Below the pieces are notes generated by a model, which was not told the DNA's origin, did not search any database, and saw nothing but the letters and a program-made list of their open reading frames with translations. From Punica granatum (lineage: Eukaryota; Streptophyta; Magnoliopsida; Myrtales; Lythraceae): 64,000 bases of DNA. The position numbers were made by a program, and so were the translations under genes. This document shows, one piece after another, positions 11,301-22,960 of this stretch. Every line of letters starts with the position of its first letter. The first letter of the stretch is position 1. Where the stretch lies: NCBI RefSeq assembly GCF_007655135.1, contig NC_045132.1, forward strand, positions 7,006,001 to 7,070,000, written 5' to 3'.

Positions 11301-12139
11301 TCTTGCGTAGCGGAAAAATTCAAAAATTTTGGTCAACAAATTGTTATTTTGCTACTGGATGTTGTCAACTATGTTGTCGGGTATGTTTTTAAAGTGCATC
11401 AAGAGAATGTCATTTTGCCAGTGCTTATTGTCAAAAGTGTTGTCACTGATATTTGTGGTTCATAATAGGAAGAGCAACCCGCTGTCTCCTTGCAAAAATC
11501 TGTTGTTATGGAACACAAGATATTATCGAAGATGATGTTGATTAAATCAATCTTTCAAGATTTAATTTACGACGATCTTCACTAGTTGTCTCAAATTGAG
11601 AAGAGAATGGCTTATTGATTGACCTAATTTCATAATGGTTCTTTAACAAAAGACTGACTTATTTATGAAAAATGTTGCAAAGAAACTTTGGATGTGCTCT
11701 ATTGAGAAAAGTATATGGCTTCAAGCTGTTTGTGGGATCACGTTGCCAACTGTTAGGGTAAAAACTCCGAGAGGCTCGATCAAGAAGATATTATTCTAGG
11801 AAAAATCTATATAAGAAGAACTTAATTTATATGCTAGCATATATATGCTAAAACCTATAAGGAAAATCCACACAAAATATTCCCAAAGTTAATACAAAAC
11901 CAAGTCAACCGCTAGCATTTTAATCATACAAAATAACTATTTAATTCCTTATGGCCTAGATTTCCTTGAAATCGAAAGAAACATTTTCGATAAGTAGGAC
12001 CACATATTACAAGAGATCAATTGAACAACAGAAAGTGTGTATTATATTCATACCTTGCTTGAAACACATAATTAGGTTTCATGAAAGGGACTAAACATAC
12101 CTAATTAATTCATTCAACTTAGCATGAGATCAACTACGT
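8382..12139. other. AT-rich intergenic DNA with unresolved old repeats
   Basis: No gene is supported. From about 10440 to 11560 the texture changes. The motif TTTGCAAARCGTTGGGA occurs near 10819 and 11059, and GGAATTGGACTAT / GAAATTGGACTAT near 10977 and 11024. ATTGTCAA/GTTGTCA motifs cluster at 11330-11450. These resemble the sub-terminal repeats of the CACTA-like element at 12.8-14.4 kb. I could not define ends. Confidence 0.35.
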
Positions 12140-12150
12140 AAGAGTCAAGA

Positions 12151-12323
12151 GTTAGACTAGTAGCTAAGGAGGAGCTCAAATATCCACCCGATCCTGGGTT
12201 CGAAACCCTTTGGAACCATCGGAGCGCCTTTGGTGTAATTATCCACTCCGTGCGTCGCCGAGGGCTCACGGAGTCTCAGGGATTAGTCGGGAAAAGCCTA
12301 GACATCCCCGGTTAGGAAAAAAA
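12151..12323 (+). repeat. Au-like tRNA-derived SINE with target-site duplication
   Basis: The element has an A-box-like head (TAGTAGCTAAGGAGG) and a strong B box GGTTCGAAACC at 12197-12207. Its body contains GGGATTAGTCGGGAAAAG and GACATCCC, typical of the plant Au SINE tail, and it ends in poly-A. It is flanked by 11-bp direct repeats AAGAGTCAAGA (12140-12150) and AAGACTCAAGA (12324-12334), which differ at one base. The element does not encode protein and would depend on LINE enzymes. Confidence 0.8.
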
Positions 12324-12795
12324 AAGACTCAAGACCAAAAATTACCTTATATTTAGACTGACCGACTAAATTACCTTATAATTAGCCATCTTACTTGTTT
12401 ATAATTAGCAATTCCCATGACCAAAAATTACACATCAATGCTTACGCAATGTTCTTACGGGTTTCCAAACCTTAATTCTTGATATTAATACCATGCAATA
12501 TATACATATATGTATGTACATACAAGTAATGTTAATAGGTGGAGGAAGAGAAAATACGATCCACAAAGTTAACATTTGTAAGATTCAATCCCGAAATCTC
12601 TTGGCTCTGTATCGTTGATGAATGTTTGCACTAATTACCCTTACAAACAAAGGTATATTTTTATTTTATTAAAGATTATGATAATAACATATCTTCTAAT
12701 ACAAGGGACCTAAATGACTTGATGAATTCTATATATTTGTACAAGAATTTTGGAGCTAGAGCCCCCAAATACTTTACTTATATAAATGACAATAG

Positions 12796-12817
12796 ATATG
12801 ACAACATGTTGTCATAT
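12796..12817. promoter_or_regulatory. 22-bp perfect palindrome (TGACAA-N4-TTGTCA core)
   Basis: The core TGACAACATGTTGTCA (12799-12814) is extended to 22 bp by ATA/TAT. A near copy, TGATAACACGTTGTCA, follows at 12881-12896. The same core recurs three times at 13831-13909. It may be a transposase- or host-factor-binding site; that is inference. Confidence 0.7.
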
Positions 12818-13382
12818 TTGTTGTTTCGGCCCAGACAACTTTGGACCGATGTTTAAATGTCGGCCCATGTCGATCTCAGGTGATAACACGTTGTCATCAG
12901 TTGTCAATGTGTTGTCACCTAAGATCAACGTGAGTCGACATTTTAAATGTCGGCCCAAAGTTGTTTGGGCCAACACTTTACGAAACGTCGGCCAAAGCTA
13001 TTTAAGTAAATAAATAAATAAAAGGCTGACTAGGAATTTTCCTACTTAGCCTATGAAATTTCAAAACTCGAAAATTCAAAGGTTGGGTTGTATATAAGAC
13101 AACCCTCCCTTCATCCCTCCTTTTTCTTCTTAATCGCCCCCAAAAAACAGGCAACCCCTTCCATTCTTGTGCCATCCACCATCATCTTCCATCACCCTTT
13201 CATTGCCACGACCTTCACTCTACTGCCATCACCATTACAACCTTCCTCCGTCCTCCACTCCTCATCTACCTCCATAATTAATTCCACTATCGTCATTCAT
13301 CTCCTTTCCTCCTCTATCCTCGTTCTTCTCCATCATCACCTTCATAATAACTCCTCCCGAGACTGTGCCTTAACCATTCATG

Positions 13383-13448
13383 AAGTTCGAGAGGAAGAAG
13401 CTACATGTCACCATCAACACCATCGGACACATTGACCATGGGAAGACC
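13383..13448 (+). pseudogene. Captured fragment of a plastid-type elongation factor Tu gene
   Basis: The frame starting at 13383 reads KFERKK, then a near match to the EF-Tu N-terminus that includes TIGHIDHGKT, the G1/P-loop of translational GTPases. In plants [22 protein letters not shown] is the start of mature plastid EF-Tu, and 17 of these 22 residues are kept. After GKT the similarity ends and there is no GTPase domain. The upstream CT-rich stretch (13088-13380) could be the leader and transit-peptide part of the same gene, but frames do not line up. It lies inside the CACTA-like element, so transposon capture is the likely origin. Confidence 0.75.
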
Positions 13449-13830
13449 AAAATGATGGTCCCCAGGTCCTCCTTCAAACCCATTCTTGATGTGCTGCTAC
13501 AATTCCTAAATCTAATCCCCTTGCTACATCTTTTTGTCCTTTCTTGAAGCTTCCACTGCTGCTGGTGGCTCCCCCTCGACCTCTCGAAGTTGTTGCTGCT
13601 AGTGGACGCCCCTCCTCGACTTCTCATGCTAGTAGACTTTCTCTTTCAATTTCTTTCATTCCTTCTATCCATTTTCATTTGAACGTGAACTTATGTTAAT
13701 ATATGATTATTTTTTTTATCGATTTAAGAAGTTTATGTTAGATTTCGACAATTGAAAATTATGGTTGCGTATCGAGAACTGCGGTGTGATTCTTTGAACG
13801 ATTTATGATGTTTTCTTAATTTCTAGGACA

Positions 13831-13909
13831 TGACAATCAATTGTCAAAAATTTGACAACCTGTTGTCAAAAGTGATCTGGGTAAGTTCACCCTTGACAAT
13901 GGGTTGTCA
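13831..13909. repeat. Cluster of three TGACAA-N4-TTGTCA palindromes
   Basis: The sites are 13831-13846 (spacer TCAA), 13853-13868 (spacer CCTG) and 13894-13909 (spacer TGGG). Half-sites are perfectly conserved while spacers vary, as expected of a dimeric protein-binding site. A partial fourth copy starts at 13916. Confidence 0.8.
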
Positions 13910-14416
13910 ATTTTCTGACAATTGATCGTCCCTTTTTCTTTAAATTGAAAATGGTATGTGCCGGTGATTTTTATGTCGATCTAGGATTGCTTTTAGCAGA
14001 CTTTTCTAAGCGTCGATCAAAACATGGCTTTTAGTCAACACATGTTGCATTGGCCTAAGGATGGTTTTGGCCCTACTAAAAAAACATCGGCTTAGGGTTA
14101 GGGATTGGTTAAGTCGACACAAAAAGCACAGAGCTGGGGATAGTCTTGGCCCGATGTACAAAGTGCCGGCTTAGGGACTATTTTGACCGATGTAATAAGT
14201 GTCGACCTAGACTTGGTTTTCGGCTGACCCTTGAAAAACGTTGGCCTAGGATGGATTTTTGCTGACGCTTTTGGAAAAACGTTGAGAAGCATATGCCAAC
14301 GGGCAATCCCAACGCTTCTAAAAGCATTGAGAAAAATGTTGGGAGGGCTAAGGCCGACACTTTTTGCGTCGGCAAAGTTGAAAAAAGCGTTAGCCCAGAC
14401 CTTTTTTTTTATAGTG

Positions 14417-15591
14417 TAAAGGGCTTTCAATGAGGGGGTACCATTACTTTTTGTTATAAAGTGGAAGGACATGATATGCAGGAGGTAACTTTTCATGAAA
14501 AGACAAGTACTAATTTGATATAAGAATTTGATTATGAATTATAAAAGTGGGAAAAGACAATAAAAGGGAATTAAATGGGGTAAAATGGAAAATAACAAAT
14601 GTGGAGAAATCAAAAGGAACTTCATACTTTTGTAATTAGTGTATATATATGTATACGTATATATTATTGATTAAAAAAATGCATTTAAAAACTAATGATT
14701 AGTGCATAAGATATAATTACATGAGAAGATAGATGCTGTTATTTTAAGAAAATTATAATTTAATAGACATATAGAAGGATATAGAAGTCTACTTTTCAAA
14801 AGTATTATACTTTTACAGAAGTTATAAATTATAAATTATCATAATTATGATATTATTATACTTGAATAGAGGATTCATTGGTGAAAATATGTATCTGGAA
14901 TGAGACAATTAGTGTAAATGGCTTAATGCATGCAAAAAGGACGTATAGTTATATTTTAGAAGAATACAATAGAGAGATAGAAGGAGGGATACAAATGCAT
15001 ACTTAAGAATACTTTGGGAAAAGTAAATGAGAAGCAAAGAGTAAGTAAGCAGATGACTAAAAGAACCACATGGTGAAAAGAGTAGATGTAAAACTATGAA
15101 TATATATATATATATATATATATGCAACGTGTCTTTTAGAATTACTGAGGCACCATGATTTAATTATGATTAAGGAGGCATAATTGGTAGCCGTAAATAC
15201 TTTAGTGAGTTAGATATATATTGTTGAATTTCTATAGACACTATTTTTTCTTTCAACGGACAATAATACCAAGGTCATTTTATATTTTAAATAGAAAGTA
15301 AAAAAAATATTTCTTCATATATTGAATGAGTGAATGGAGTCTAGGAAGATGTCCACGTACATTCAATCAACAAAATATGAATTAAGAAAGCTGTCTACAT
15401 GCATGGAAGGGTAAAATGAGAATTTTAAAATGAGGAGAAATACAGTGAGCTTAAGAATTTTATATATGTGATAGATTTATTTACTTAATTTTTTACATGG
15501 TAGCTTACGTGCCTAGCTATTAGGGATAGAGAGGGGGAGACAAGATAGCATAAAGAGTTATATTGGTGAGGACTGAATTCAAAATCTCTTA
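14417..15591. other. AT-rich intergenic DNA with an (AT)n microsatellite
   Basis: No gene is seen. A pure AT/TA tract lies at about 15100-15123. Confidence 0.5.
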
Positions 15592-15822
15592 GGTGGTGTT
15601 TGGTTTCATAGTAGGATTTTAAAATTAGATTTTGATTTTGATTTTGAGTGGTATAAATGGGGTCCACCCTTTGACTTTGTATGAGTTATGTTGTTTTGTT
15701 GTGGGAAAAAGTGATAAAAATGGGACCCACTCTTTGACTTTGTATGAGTTATTTTGTTTTGTAGTGGGTAGAATTAAGTTAGAATTGTGATTCTAAAATA
15801 CAATTGCGAAACCAAACAGGCC
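15592..15822. mobile_element. MITE with GGTTTC-type terminal inverted repeats
   Basis: The left end GGTGGTGTTTGGTTTC is matched by the complement of the right end, GGCCTGTTTGGTTTCG. The 231-bp unit has an internal duplication of about 50 bp (CTTTGACTTTGTATGAGTTA twice). There is no coding sequence. The flanks TTA (left) and TTT (right) are compatible with a decayed Tourist/Harbinger-type 3-bp duplication, but this is weak. Confidence 0.7.
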
Positions 15823-18800
15823 TTTAATTTTTGTTCGAGTATTTTCATGCATAAGTCACTACTAAACCCCTTTCACATTAGTCTTGCAAGATGAACTATT
15901 GTAAGTAGTTCAATTGTTAGACTGATTCAAGTCTGATATTCTTCTACATAATGTTTTGACTGTATAATTTGTGAATTATATTCGAGGAACTTCTTCCCAG
16001 TAGAATTGCCTCATAAGGTGCAGGGAGTTACGTTTCCAAGTCCATTAGTAACTCAGACGGGCCGGGCTACTCTTCCCCTTTATAGGCCGCAAAACCCAGC
16101 CCAATGAGCAGAGATTAATGTATTAGAAGTTATAACTTATTGGCTGTCTTGGCCCAACAGTGATCCTAACGTTTGTCGGCAGGATTAGCAGTCACCAAGG
16201 TGCATAATGCAACCGCAAATAAGTACGAGGACCATTACTTAACTTATTGAAAGTTATAAATGAGATCAAAGACTTCAACATCTGCCTTGAGCAATTGATC
16301 ATTATGTATCAGCCTAATTTTTTCTGTGCCAATTTCAGTGTACTTAGGGCCTTATGCTTGTGTTCATTGTAAGTTTGCCCTTTATGTCGTAGATTCATCC
16401 TATCACTAACCTGTAACATTGTGATGGAAGCAGTCCGTCACAAATTCACAACTGTCGATCATGATCACTATTGCATGTTTTCTTTAAATTTCACTGAGTT
16501 GAAGAAAATACATTAAATACCTTACCTATTTATAAGCTCAGTAAAACATCCAAATTACAAATAACTTCAGAATATCTAAATGAGATATTGTAAAATGCAA
16601 ATATTAGATAATCTCAGTGATTCATGGGATGTTATTCTCGAATATTTTGACTGTCTAAATTATTGAATAATATCTCTCACGGTGTCATGCGTTCCCGCTT
16701 GATCAGACATCACCTCACTCACCTTCAATCATTGAAATGTAGTAAACTGAAGGGGAGCATGTTTTCGTTGAGTTGGGTAGAGTTGGGCAGCATGATATAT
16801 AGCTACATAATTGCTTGACAATTAGGTTTTGTATTTATGAGAGCGGAAACCTGAAAAAAAAAATTAATATATGTATTGCATGTCATTCAGTTCAATAATT
16901 TCATTGCCAGTTCTTTAGTTTTACCAGTCATTTCGATTGTGACATTTTAGCCATATATTCAAAATTTACCACTCGTGGATATTATGCTATGCGGAGAACT
17001 TGTGAAATTGTGTCGATTCCATTAATTCATTTAGTTTGCTTTTGATTATTACAGTTAGAAAACACAATAGTTCCATCAGACTTTTTCATTTTTTTTATCA
17101 TTATATTATGAGGGAAGGCGATGTGATTAGTCGAATCAAAGGCTAGTACCATTGCTACTACGTATAATCTGAGTTCTAATACCATATTGAACTTCTAATG
17201 AGCTCATATGGATTTAGGCTCATATTCACTTAAAAATTCAAACTAATAAGTAATAGTATTCAAGTCATATATAAATCAATTGAATTATTTTTAACTTTTT
17301 TATGTGGGATTACTCTGAACATCTCTCTAATCTTTATGAAGAGGAGTTGGGTATAAAATAAATATATGCATATATTATGCGTTGGAATAATGTGACACTT
17401 TTATATATACATCAGATAATTATAGACTTAGCTCCTATACGACGTTGCAGCACATAAAGTATGTAACTTTAGCATTATAGCCCAGCCTGGTTTTTTCCCC
17501 TCAGGCAAAAGGAAAGCCTTTTTCGGACGTACATGCGTGTCGTTATAGAAAATTTGCTCTCGGCCGACTCTCATAGCCTGCCGACCCAAAACTACTTTCC
17601 TCAACACTTCCCAACAATCGGTCATAAATTTTTTCCAATAAAAGAAGATCGATCTGAGCCACTAGTCGTGAAAATTTGCCAGCTAACGGCCTTGTTGGAT
17701 TGGTTCAATTTATCCTGAAATTTGGAAGGCTAAACTAAAGTAGGGAACAAACAAATCGTCACCAATTTAGTTAACATTAACAGTCTATATTTGGAGTAAA
17801 TCGACCACTATCATATCATTTGGAACCACTCAATGTAACGCGTGAAGTGAAGAATTGACTCATCCACTTTTTTTTCCTGGTCGTGCACAATGGAGACCTT
17901 CCAAAGTTATTGGTGACTTAATCTGCATGCAGAAGTACGTAATTCAAGAAGTTAATTCTCTTTTTCCTTTTGCATGGCAAGCATGTAATTTTGAGGAGAT
18001 GACGATTGTTTAATCTAAAAAGTTAACCATATCATGTACGGTTTGATTTAATTACATAATGACCATGCACTGATACCAGGTAAAATTTTTAAGAAGAGCA
18101 CAACCGTCTAATATAGATTATTATTGATCTCGTTAAATAGGCATGATTTAGTTATTAGCAACATTGATTCTAATTAAGCCTCGATCTCTCTCTCTACTCT
18201 CTTATATCACACTCTGCTTACTGTAGAAGTATAAGTTAAACTAATTAATCTATGTCAGGATGTCTTGCCCTTTGCAGTACAACATGATGAAAAGATCATT
18301 ATTCATTTGAGCTATGTATGTAAAATTCCTGGAGATATATAATAGAATTCCATGCATGCAAAGTCCACTCTGTCCATGTAATTTGTCGTCCTGTCCCGTG
18401 ATTTTAGGAAAGGCGATTGAGGACGGGAGAGAGCATGCAGTTATAGTCACATCAGATACTGTCGATCGATTGAGTTCATAAAAACTTTGAAATAGGGTTT
18501 TGAATCCTTTCAATATATAATGATATATATATATATTTTTTTTGGCGTGGCTCGACTAATGGTTCATGTCCTTTCCATTAGTCTGGCCATTGGGGGGGCT
18601 AGTGTAAAGGGGCCCCTTCATCATCTCATCTTGACCTATTGCATGCCTAACGAACACCTTGTTTCTCTCTAGGGAAACATGCAATTTTATCTTTGTCAGT
18701 GCACTCCCAAGCTAGTTCTTGACAACGACAATAAAATGACAAAAGTTTGAACACTGATAGTTTCCAAAAAGAGATGCAATCCCTCTATGCATACGAGTGG

Positions 18801-19925
18801 AGATTTGTTGCAATCGATAACTAAGGGATATCTCGTAATTCACTGGAAAAAGGAAGGGTCATATATATATGTATATATATTAAGAAAAACAAAAATATTT
18901 GATGTAACTTTCATTCTCCCAAAAAAAAAGTTCATAATAATTTCACCAAAAAAATACTCATGACAAAATAATTAATTAATTTTTCCATAAATTTTAATTA
19001 TTTAATAAAGCATCATTAATTATATCATAAAAAGTCAGAAGATAATTTAATTAATTTAGATCTTTATTAACTGCCAACTTTTTTTATTTTTTGAGAGAAT
19101 CAAAACAACACACAAGTTATATGAAGAGAAATCGAGCTGAAATCATCCGAAAAAAGGAAAGAAGAAAACAAGAAATCTTCTCAAAATTACCAAATATTCC
19201 CACTACACATGTTCTCACAGGCACTCCTAGAGGACCACCGGCCCTTTGTCATCCTTTACAATTTTCCCACATTTTATTTCTTCCCTTTTTCTTCAAATAT
19301 TTAACATTCTCATTTTTATTCTTTTGGATGAGAGAAAAGGGCAGCAAGTTGGGACTAGAGGCAATTTCTTGTTCTTCCTTTTCTCCAATAGAAAGAGGAA
19401 GGAAATTAATATAAGTGAAAAATAATAGAACTAGGGGCCGGGACATAAATTTTTCAATTTTTTGTATTGTATTCAGCTAATAAGGAATGGTTCTCATTTC
19501 AAGGAATCGATCCCCATTTCTGTCGATGCCGATATTATATATAGTCTACTCCCATGACAAACTCAATCAAGTACACATTATGGTATCGAGTTCTTATTCT
19601 ACCTCACATGCTCAATTATTGGCACGAGTTATTACTACAGGTGAAGAAATTGGTTGAGCTAAAACATATAAAATTGTATAAACTAGAAAAAAGAAAAGGA
19701 ACAGAGAATAATTTAAATTAGATCAGTTTTGCTTCTAAATTCATGTCTTGCTTCTTGCCGATGTAATTTTTTCATCAGCGGCGGCGATATAAATGATGTG
19801 CCTTATTTAGAAACTTTTCAATGATTTTTATCACATCATTTGACATGGGAAATCACAAACGATATTGCATTGATTAAGGATGAGTATTAATCAAGTGAGT
19901 TTTTTTTCAGTGTATATTACCTAGT
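15823..19925. other. Intergenic DNA, nothing recognised
   Basis: Reading frames at 17428-17718, 18250-18513 and 19091-19446 lack any domain and overlap on both strands. I see no gene, RNA or bounded repeat, only short AT microsatellites (for example near 18530 and 18865). Confidence 0.45.
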
Positions 19926-20045
19926 ATTAAGAAGTCCAAAAGGCTCTGACAAATCCAAGATCGAGTCCTGTCAACTCACTAAAGAATAAATCTCTACAAA
20001 TCTTGGATTTTCTCCATTCTTAAGACGCAAAACCGACTAATCACA
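19926..20045 (-). repeat. Possible SINE family B remnant (- strand)
   Basis: On the + strand it shows AGAAGTCCAAAAGGCTCTGAC, AATCCAAGATCGAGTC, ACTAAAGAATAAATCTCT and GGATTTTCTCCATTC in the order seen in - strand family B copies at 33.9 and 35.6 kb. The tRNA-like head is not recognisable. Confidence 0.4.
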
Positions 20046-20780
20046 TGAGTAATTATTGTGACTATTATTTATTGTAACATTCTTATTGAGTTCCCTTTCC
20101 TAATTTACAATATACAATTAATGGCTCTGAAACTTGAACAAATGCACAGATGCACATGCACAGAAATATCCATACTAATATATGCGAGAAGAAAAAGCAT
20201 TTTGTTTAACACTTTCTCGATATTACACTTGTTGTATATACTTGGATTCACGGATAGGTGCAAGATTCGAACTAAGGCACACAAAGTCCTTTGAAAGTGC
20301 AAATAGGAATATATTTTTTTCGAATTAGAGAGCGAATATAGAGAATTTCATCAAAATGTGAGGAACAATATATAAACCTTTTTAGGATGATGTCAATCCC
20401 TAAATATCCCTCGCTCCCTCGATCCATCACTATTTGAAATAATTACAACCATTACATTAAGAATATAATAATAAAATGTCAAAAATAACTATCCACTATT
20501 TCATTTTTTCAACCATCTCATGCACCTAATTTTCTCAATGCTCACCACTAAAATAGTTAACGTCAATCTTCTTAAATTCTTATTTGTGGGCCAAAATGAT
20601 TTTTTTGCTCAATTTTTTATCTTCCTTGTTTTTATTATTCTATTATTTTTATTATATTTTGATTAAAAAAAGAGTGCCATTTATTATAGGTATTAGATTG
20701 GATATATTTCTTTTTGATACAATTTGAATGTAAAATTAATTAGTCATTATTAAATTTATAGAATTCCATCAATGTGGACT

Positions 20781-20932
20781 GGTTCAAGTACTTCGGCACT
20801 TGTTCCCCTTAAATAAGATATCAGGTTTGAGCCTTGTGAATTGAGGAAATCCATGCTATGAGAACTTCATCCCTTAATAGACCAACTCGACTCAACTGGA
20901 TTAGTCAGAGTTTATTGGCTTTCTGATACTAA
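20781..20932 (+). repeat. tRNA-derived SINE, family B (+ strand)
   Basis: The head is TGGTTCAAGTACTTCGGCAC, with a decayed B box (GGTTTGAGCCT). The body is GAGGAAATCCATGCTATGAG, CTTCATCCCTTAATAGACC and ACTGGATTAGTCAGAG, and the tail is CTTTCTGATAC. The order matches the 8.1-kb copy on the other strand. Confidence 0.7.
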
Positions 20933-21279
20933 AAAAAATTATGGAATTTATGTGTTAATACTCACTAGATATTAATCAAATATTATTATTTGTCAAACAA
21001 ACTCCGCCCGTGGTGTGGGGTATATGTATAGTAATAATAATATAAGAGGAAACTCATGATCCTATAGACATAAGAGAGGAGAAAAGAATTTTGAGAAAAG
21101 CATAGATGTAAAATGAATACGAAAATTTTAGCATTTTGGTTGAGGAGAAAGTACTGTACTAATTTATGTATTAGGTCAATAGACCTCCCTTGTAATTGAA
21201 AAAAAAACCTATATAAATCTAGTCCAACAATATCAAGGTAAATTGAATCAATCATTAGCAGATTTTATGTATAGTTTTC

Positions 21280-21940
21280 TGTTGGGAAGGGTATGCTCAA
21301 CCAAACAACAATGCAGCGATTAATCTTCCTCCCCTACTAGTGTAATCGAGATAGAAATTGAACCAATCAAATTAACCAACAAGCAATAAATAAAAAAAAA
21401 CACCAAGAACTTTACGTGGAAAACCTCGATGTGGGAAAAAAGCACAGGACCAACTTCGATTCAACGATTCACTATCAATTAAGATTACACAATGTTTTTC
21501 ATCAAGGGTAAACCCTTGGATCACCAAACTTAATTTACACACTCTCTTGGATCACCCAAACATCGAAATTCGTCACCCACAATGGGTGGATTACAAAATC
21601 AGCTGAAACGGCACCTACAAAGCTCAAACAGAAATTCTGACCGTTCAGAACTTAGGTCCACATGTTGTGAAGCCGCTGCCAAAATTTCGTCCTGATCAGA
21701 GTTTGTTTGACGTCGCGATCGAGGGTTGATCTATAACTGGTCGGACTGGAAATTGCTATGTTTCTTCTCTGTTCCGTGCTGCTTTCTACTGTTTTGAGTT
21801 GCTGGTTGGCTGTCCCTTACCGTCTCTGTTGGTGCTGAAAATTAACATTCACAAAAGTGGATCCTTGGACCTATTAAAGCCCAATAAAAACCCAATACAA
21901 TTTGAGCCTAACTTCCTCTAAATTGGAGGAATACCCAACA
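21280..21940 (-). repeat. 3' LTR of the copia element
   Basis: 661 bp, about 90 percent identical to 25967-26615. Shared blocks include CATCAAGGGTAAACCCTTGG, CTCTTGGATCACCCAAACA and CAGAAATTCTGACCGTTCAG. Confidence 0.92.
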
Positions 21941-21955
21941 AACTTCCCCTCCCGA

Positions 21956-22960
21956 CTATTTGGAGGCTTCGAACATACCGGCTATACTTCGGCAAACATG
22001 GAGTTTCTCCTTAGCAAGAGGTTTTGTCATCATATCAGATCCATTCTCGTCGGTGTGTACTTTGTCTAGTTTCACCGACTTAAACTCCAACACATCTCTA
22101 ATACAATGAAATTTAATATCGATATGCTTCGACCTTGAATGAAAAGTGGGATTCTTGCAAAGATGAATGATGCTTTGACTATCACAATGTAGAACATACA
22201 TCTCTTGCTTCAAGCTCAATTCCTACAAAAACTTTTGCAACCACAACATCTCCTTGCAACCTTCTTTCACCGCAATGTATTCGGCTTCTGTGGTAGACAA
22301 AGTGATGCAATTTTGAAGCCTTGATTGCCATGAGATAGCTCCCCCTACAAAAGTCATCAAGTATCCCGAAGTGGATTTCCGGGAATCAATATCTCCTACC
22401 ATATACGCATCCGTGTATCCCACTAACTCCGACTTACCCATACCAAAGTGTAAAGACACCTTGGATGTTCCTCTGAGATACCTCAGGATCCACTGCATTC
22501 CAATGTTCTTTCCCCGGATTGGAGAGAAAATGGCTAACCACACCAACAGAATGAGCGATATCTGGTCTTGTACAGATCATGGCAGACATCAAACTCCTTA
22601 CAGTTGATGAGTAAAGGACTTTCTTCATCCTTTCTTTCTCTTTCTCACTTGTAGAACATTGTTTCGAGCTAAGTTTGAAATGACAAGCAAAGTGGTGATG
22701 AAACTGGTTTAGCATTACTTATGTTGAACCGATCCGAAATCTTCTCGATATACTTATCTTGAAAGAGCCAAAGTTTTTCACCTGATATGTCACGAGAAAT
22801 ATGCATTTCAAGGACCTGCTTCACCAATCCCAAATCCTTCATGGCAAAGGACTTGCTGAGCTCTTTCTTCAACTATGCAATATTGCTAATATAATGACCA
22901 GCATGCAACATATCATTTACATATAATAGTAAAATGATAAAATCACCATCAGATAATTGT
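21956..22960 (-). pseudogene. Copia RT C-terminal part and RNase H, broken
   Basis: Reading leftward from 22960, the frame gives an RT catalytic box YVND (22920-22931) instead of YVDD. KDLG and HISRD (RT thumb) follow, then RPDIAH. RNase H comes next, with GYTDA, STSGY, TTEAEY (catalytic Glu) and HCDSQS. The frame changes between 22672 and 22546, and stops break the RNase H. A GAT-to-AAT change replaces a metal-binding Asp of the reverse transcriptase, which alone should inactivate it. Confidence 0.85.

Larger units (their letters stand above)
12786..14416. mobile_element. CACTA (En/Spm)-like non-autonomous element carrying a captured gene fragment
   Basis: The right end reads TTTTTTTTTATAGTG. 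Its complement, CACTATAAAAAAAAAGG, is a typical CACTA terminus. The last 320 bp are packed with short GTCGGCC/CCGATGT/CGTTGG motifs in both orientations, like CACTA sub-terminal repeats. Related motifs (CGATGTTTAAATGTCGGCC, AAATGTCGGCCCAAAG) occur at 12828-12990, partly as an inverted repeat. Between the two motif zones lies a CT-rich segment with an EF-Tu fragment. The left CACTA end was not found, so the left boundary is only where the motifs begin. No transposase is present. Confidence 0.6.

Noticed and set aside
13088..13435. 115-codon frame rich in Ser, His and Pro
   Set aside because: Its frame differs from that of the EF-Tu fragment and it reads a CT-rich stretch with no conserved motif.
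19091..19446. 107-codon (+) and 65-codon (-) overlapping frames
   Set aside because: No domain, low-complexity Lys/Phe composition, both strands open by chance.
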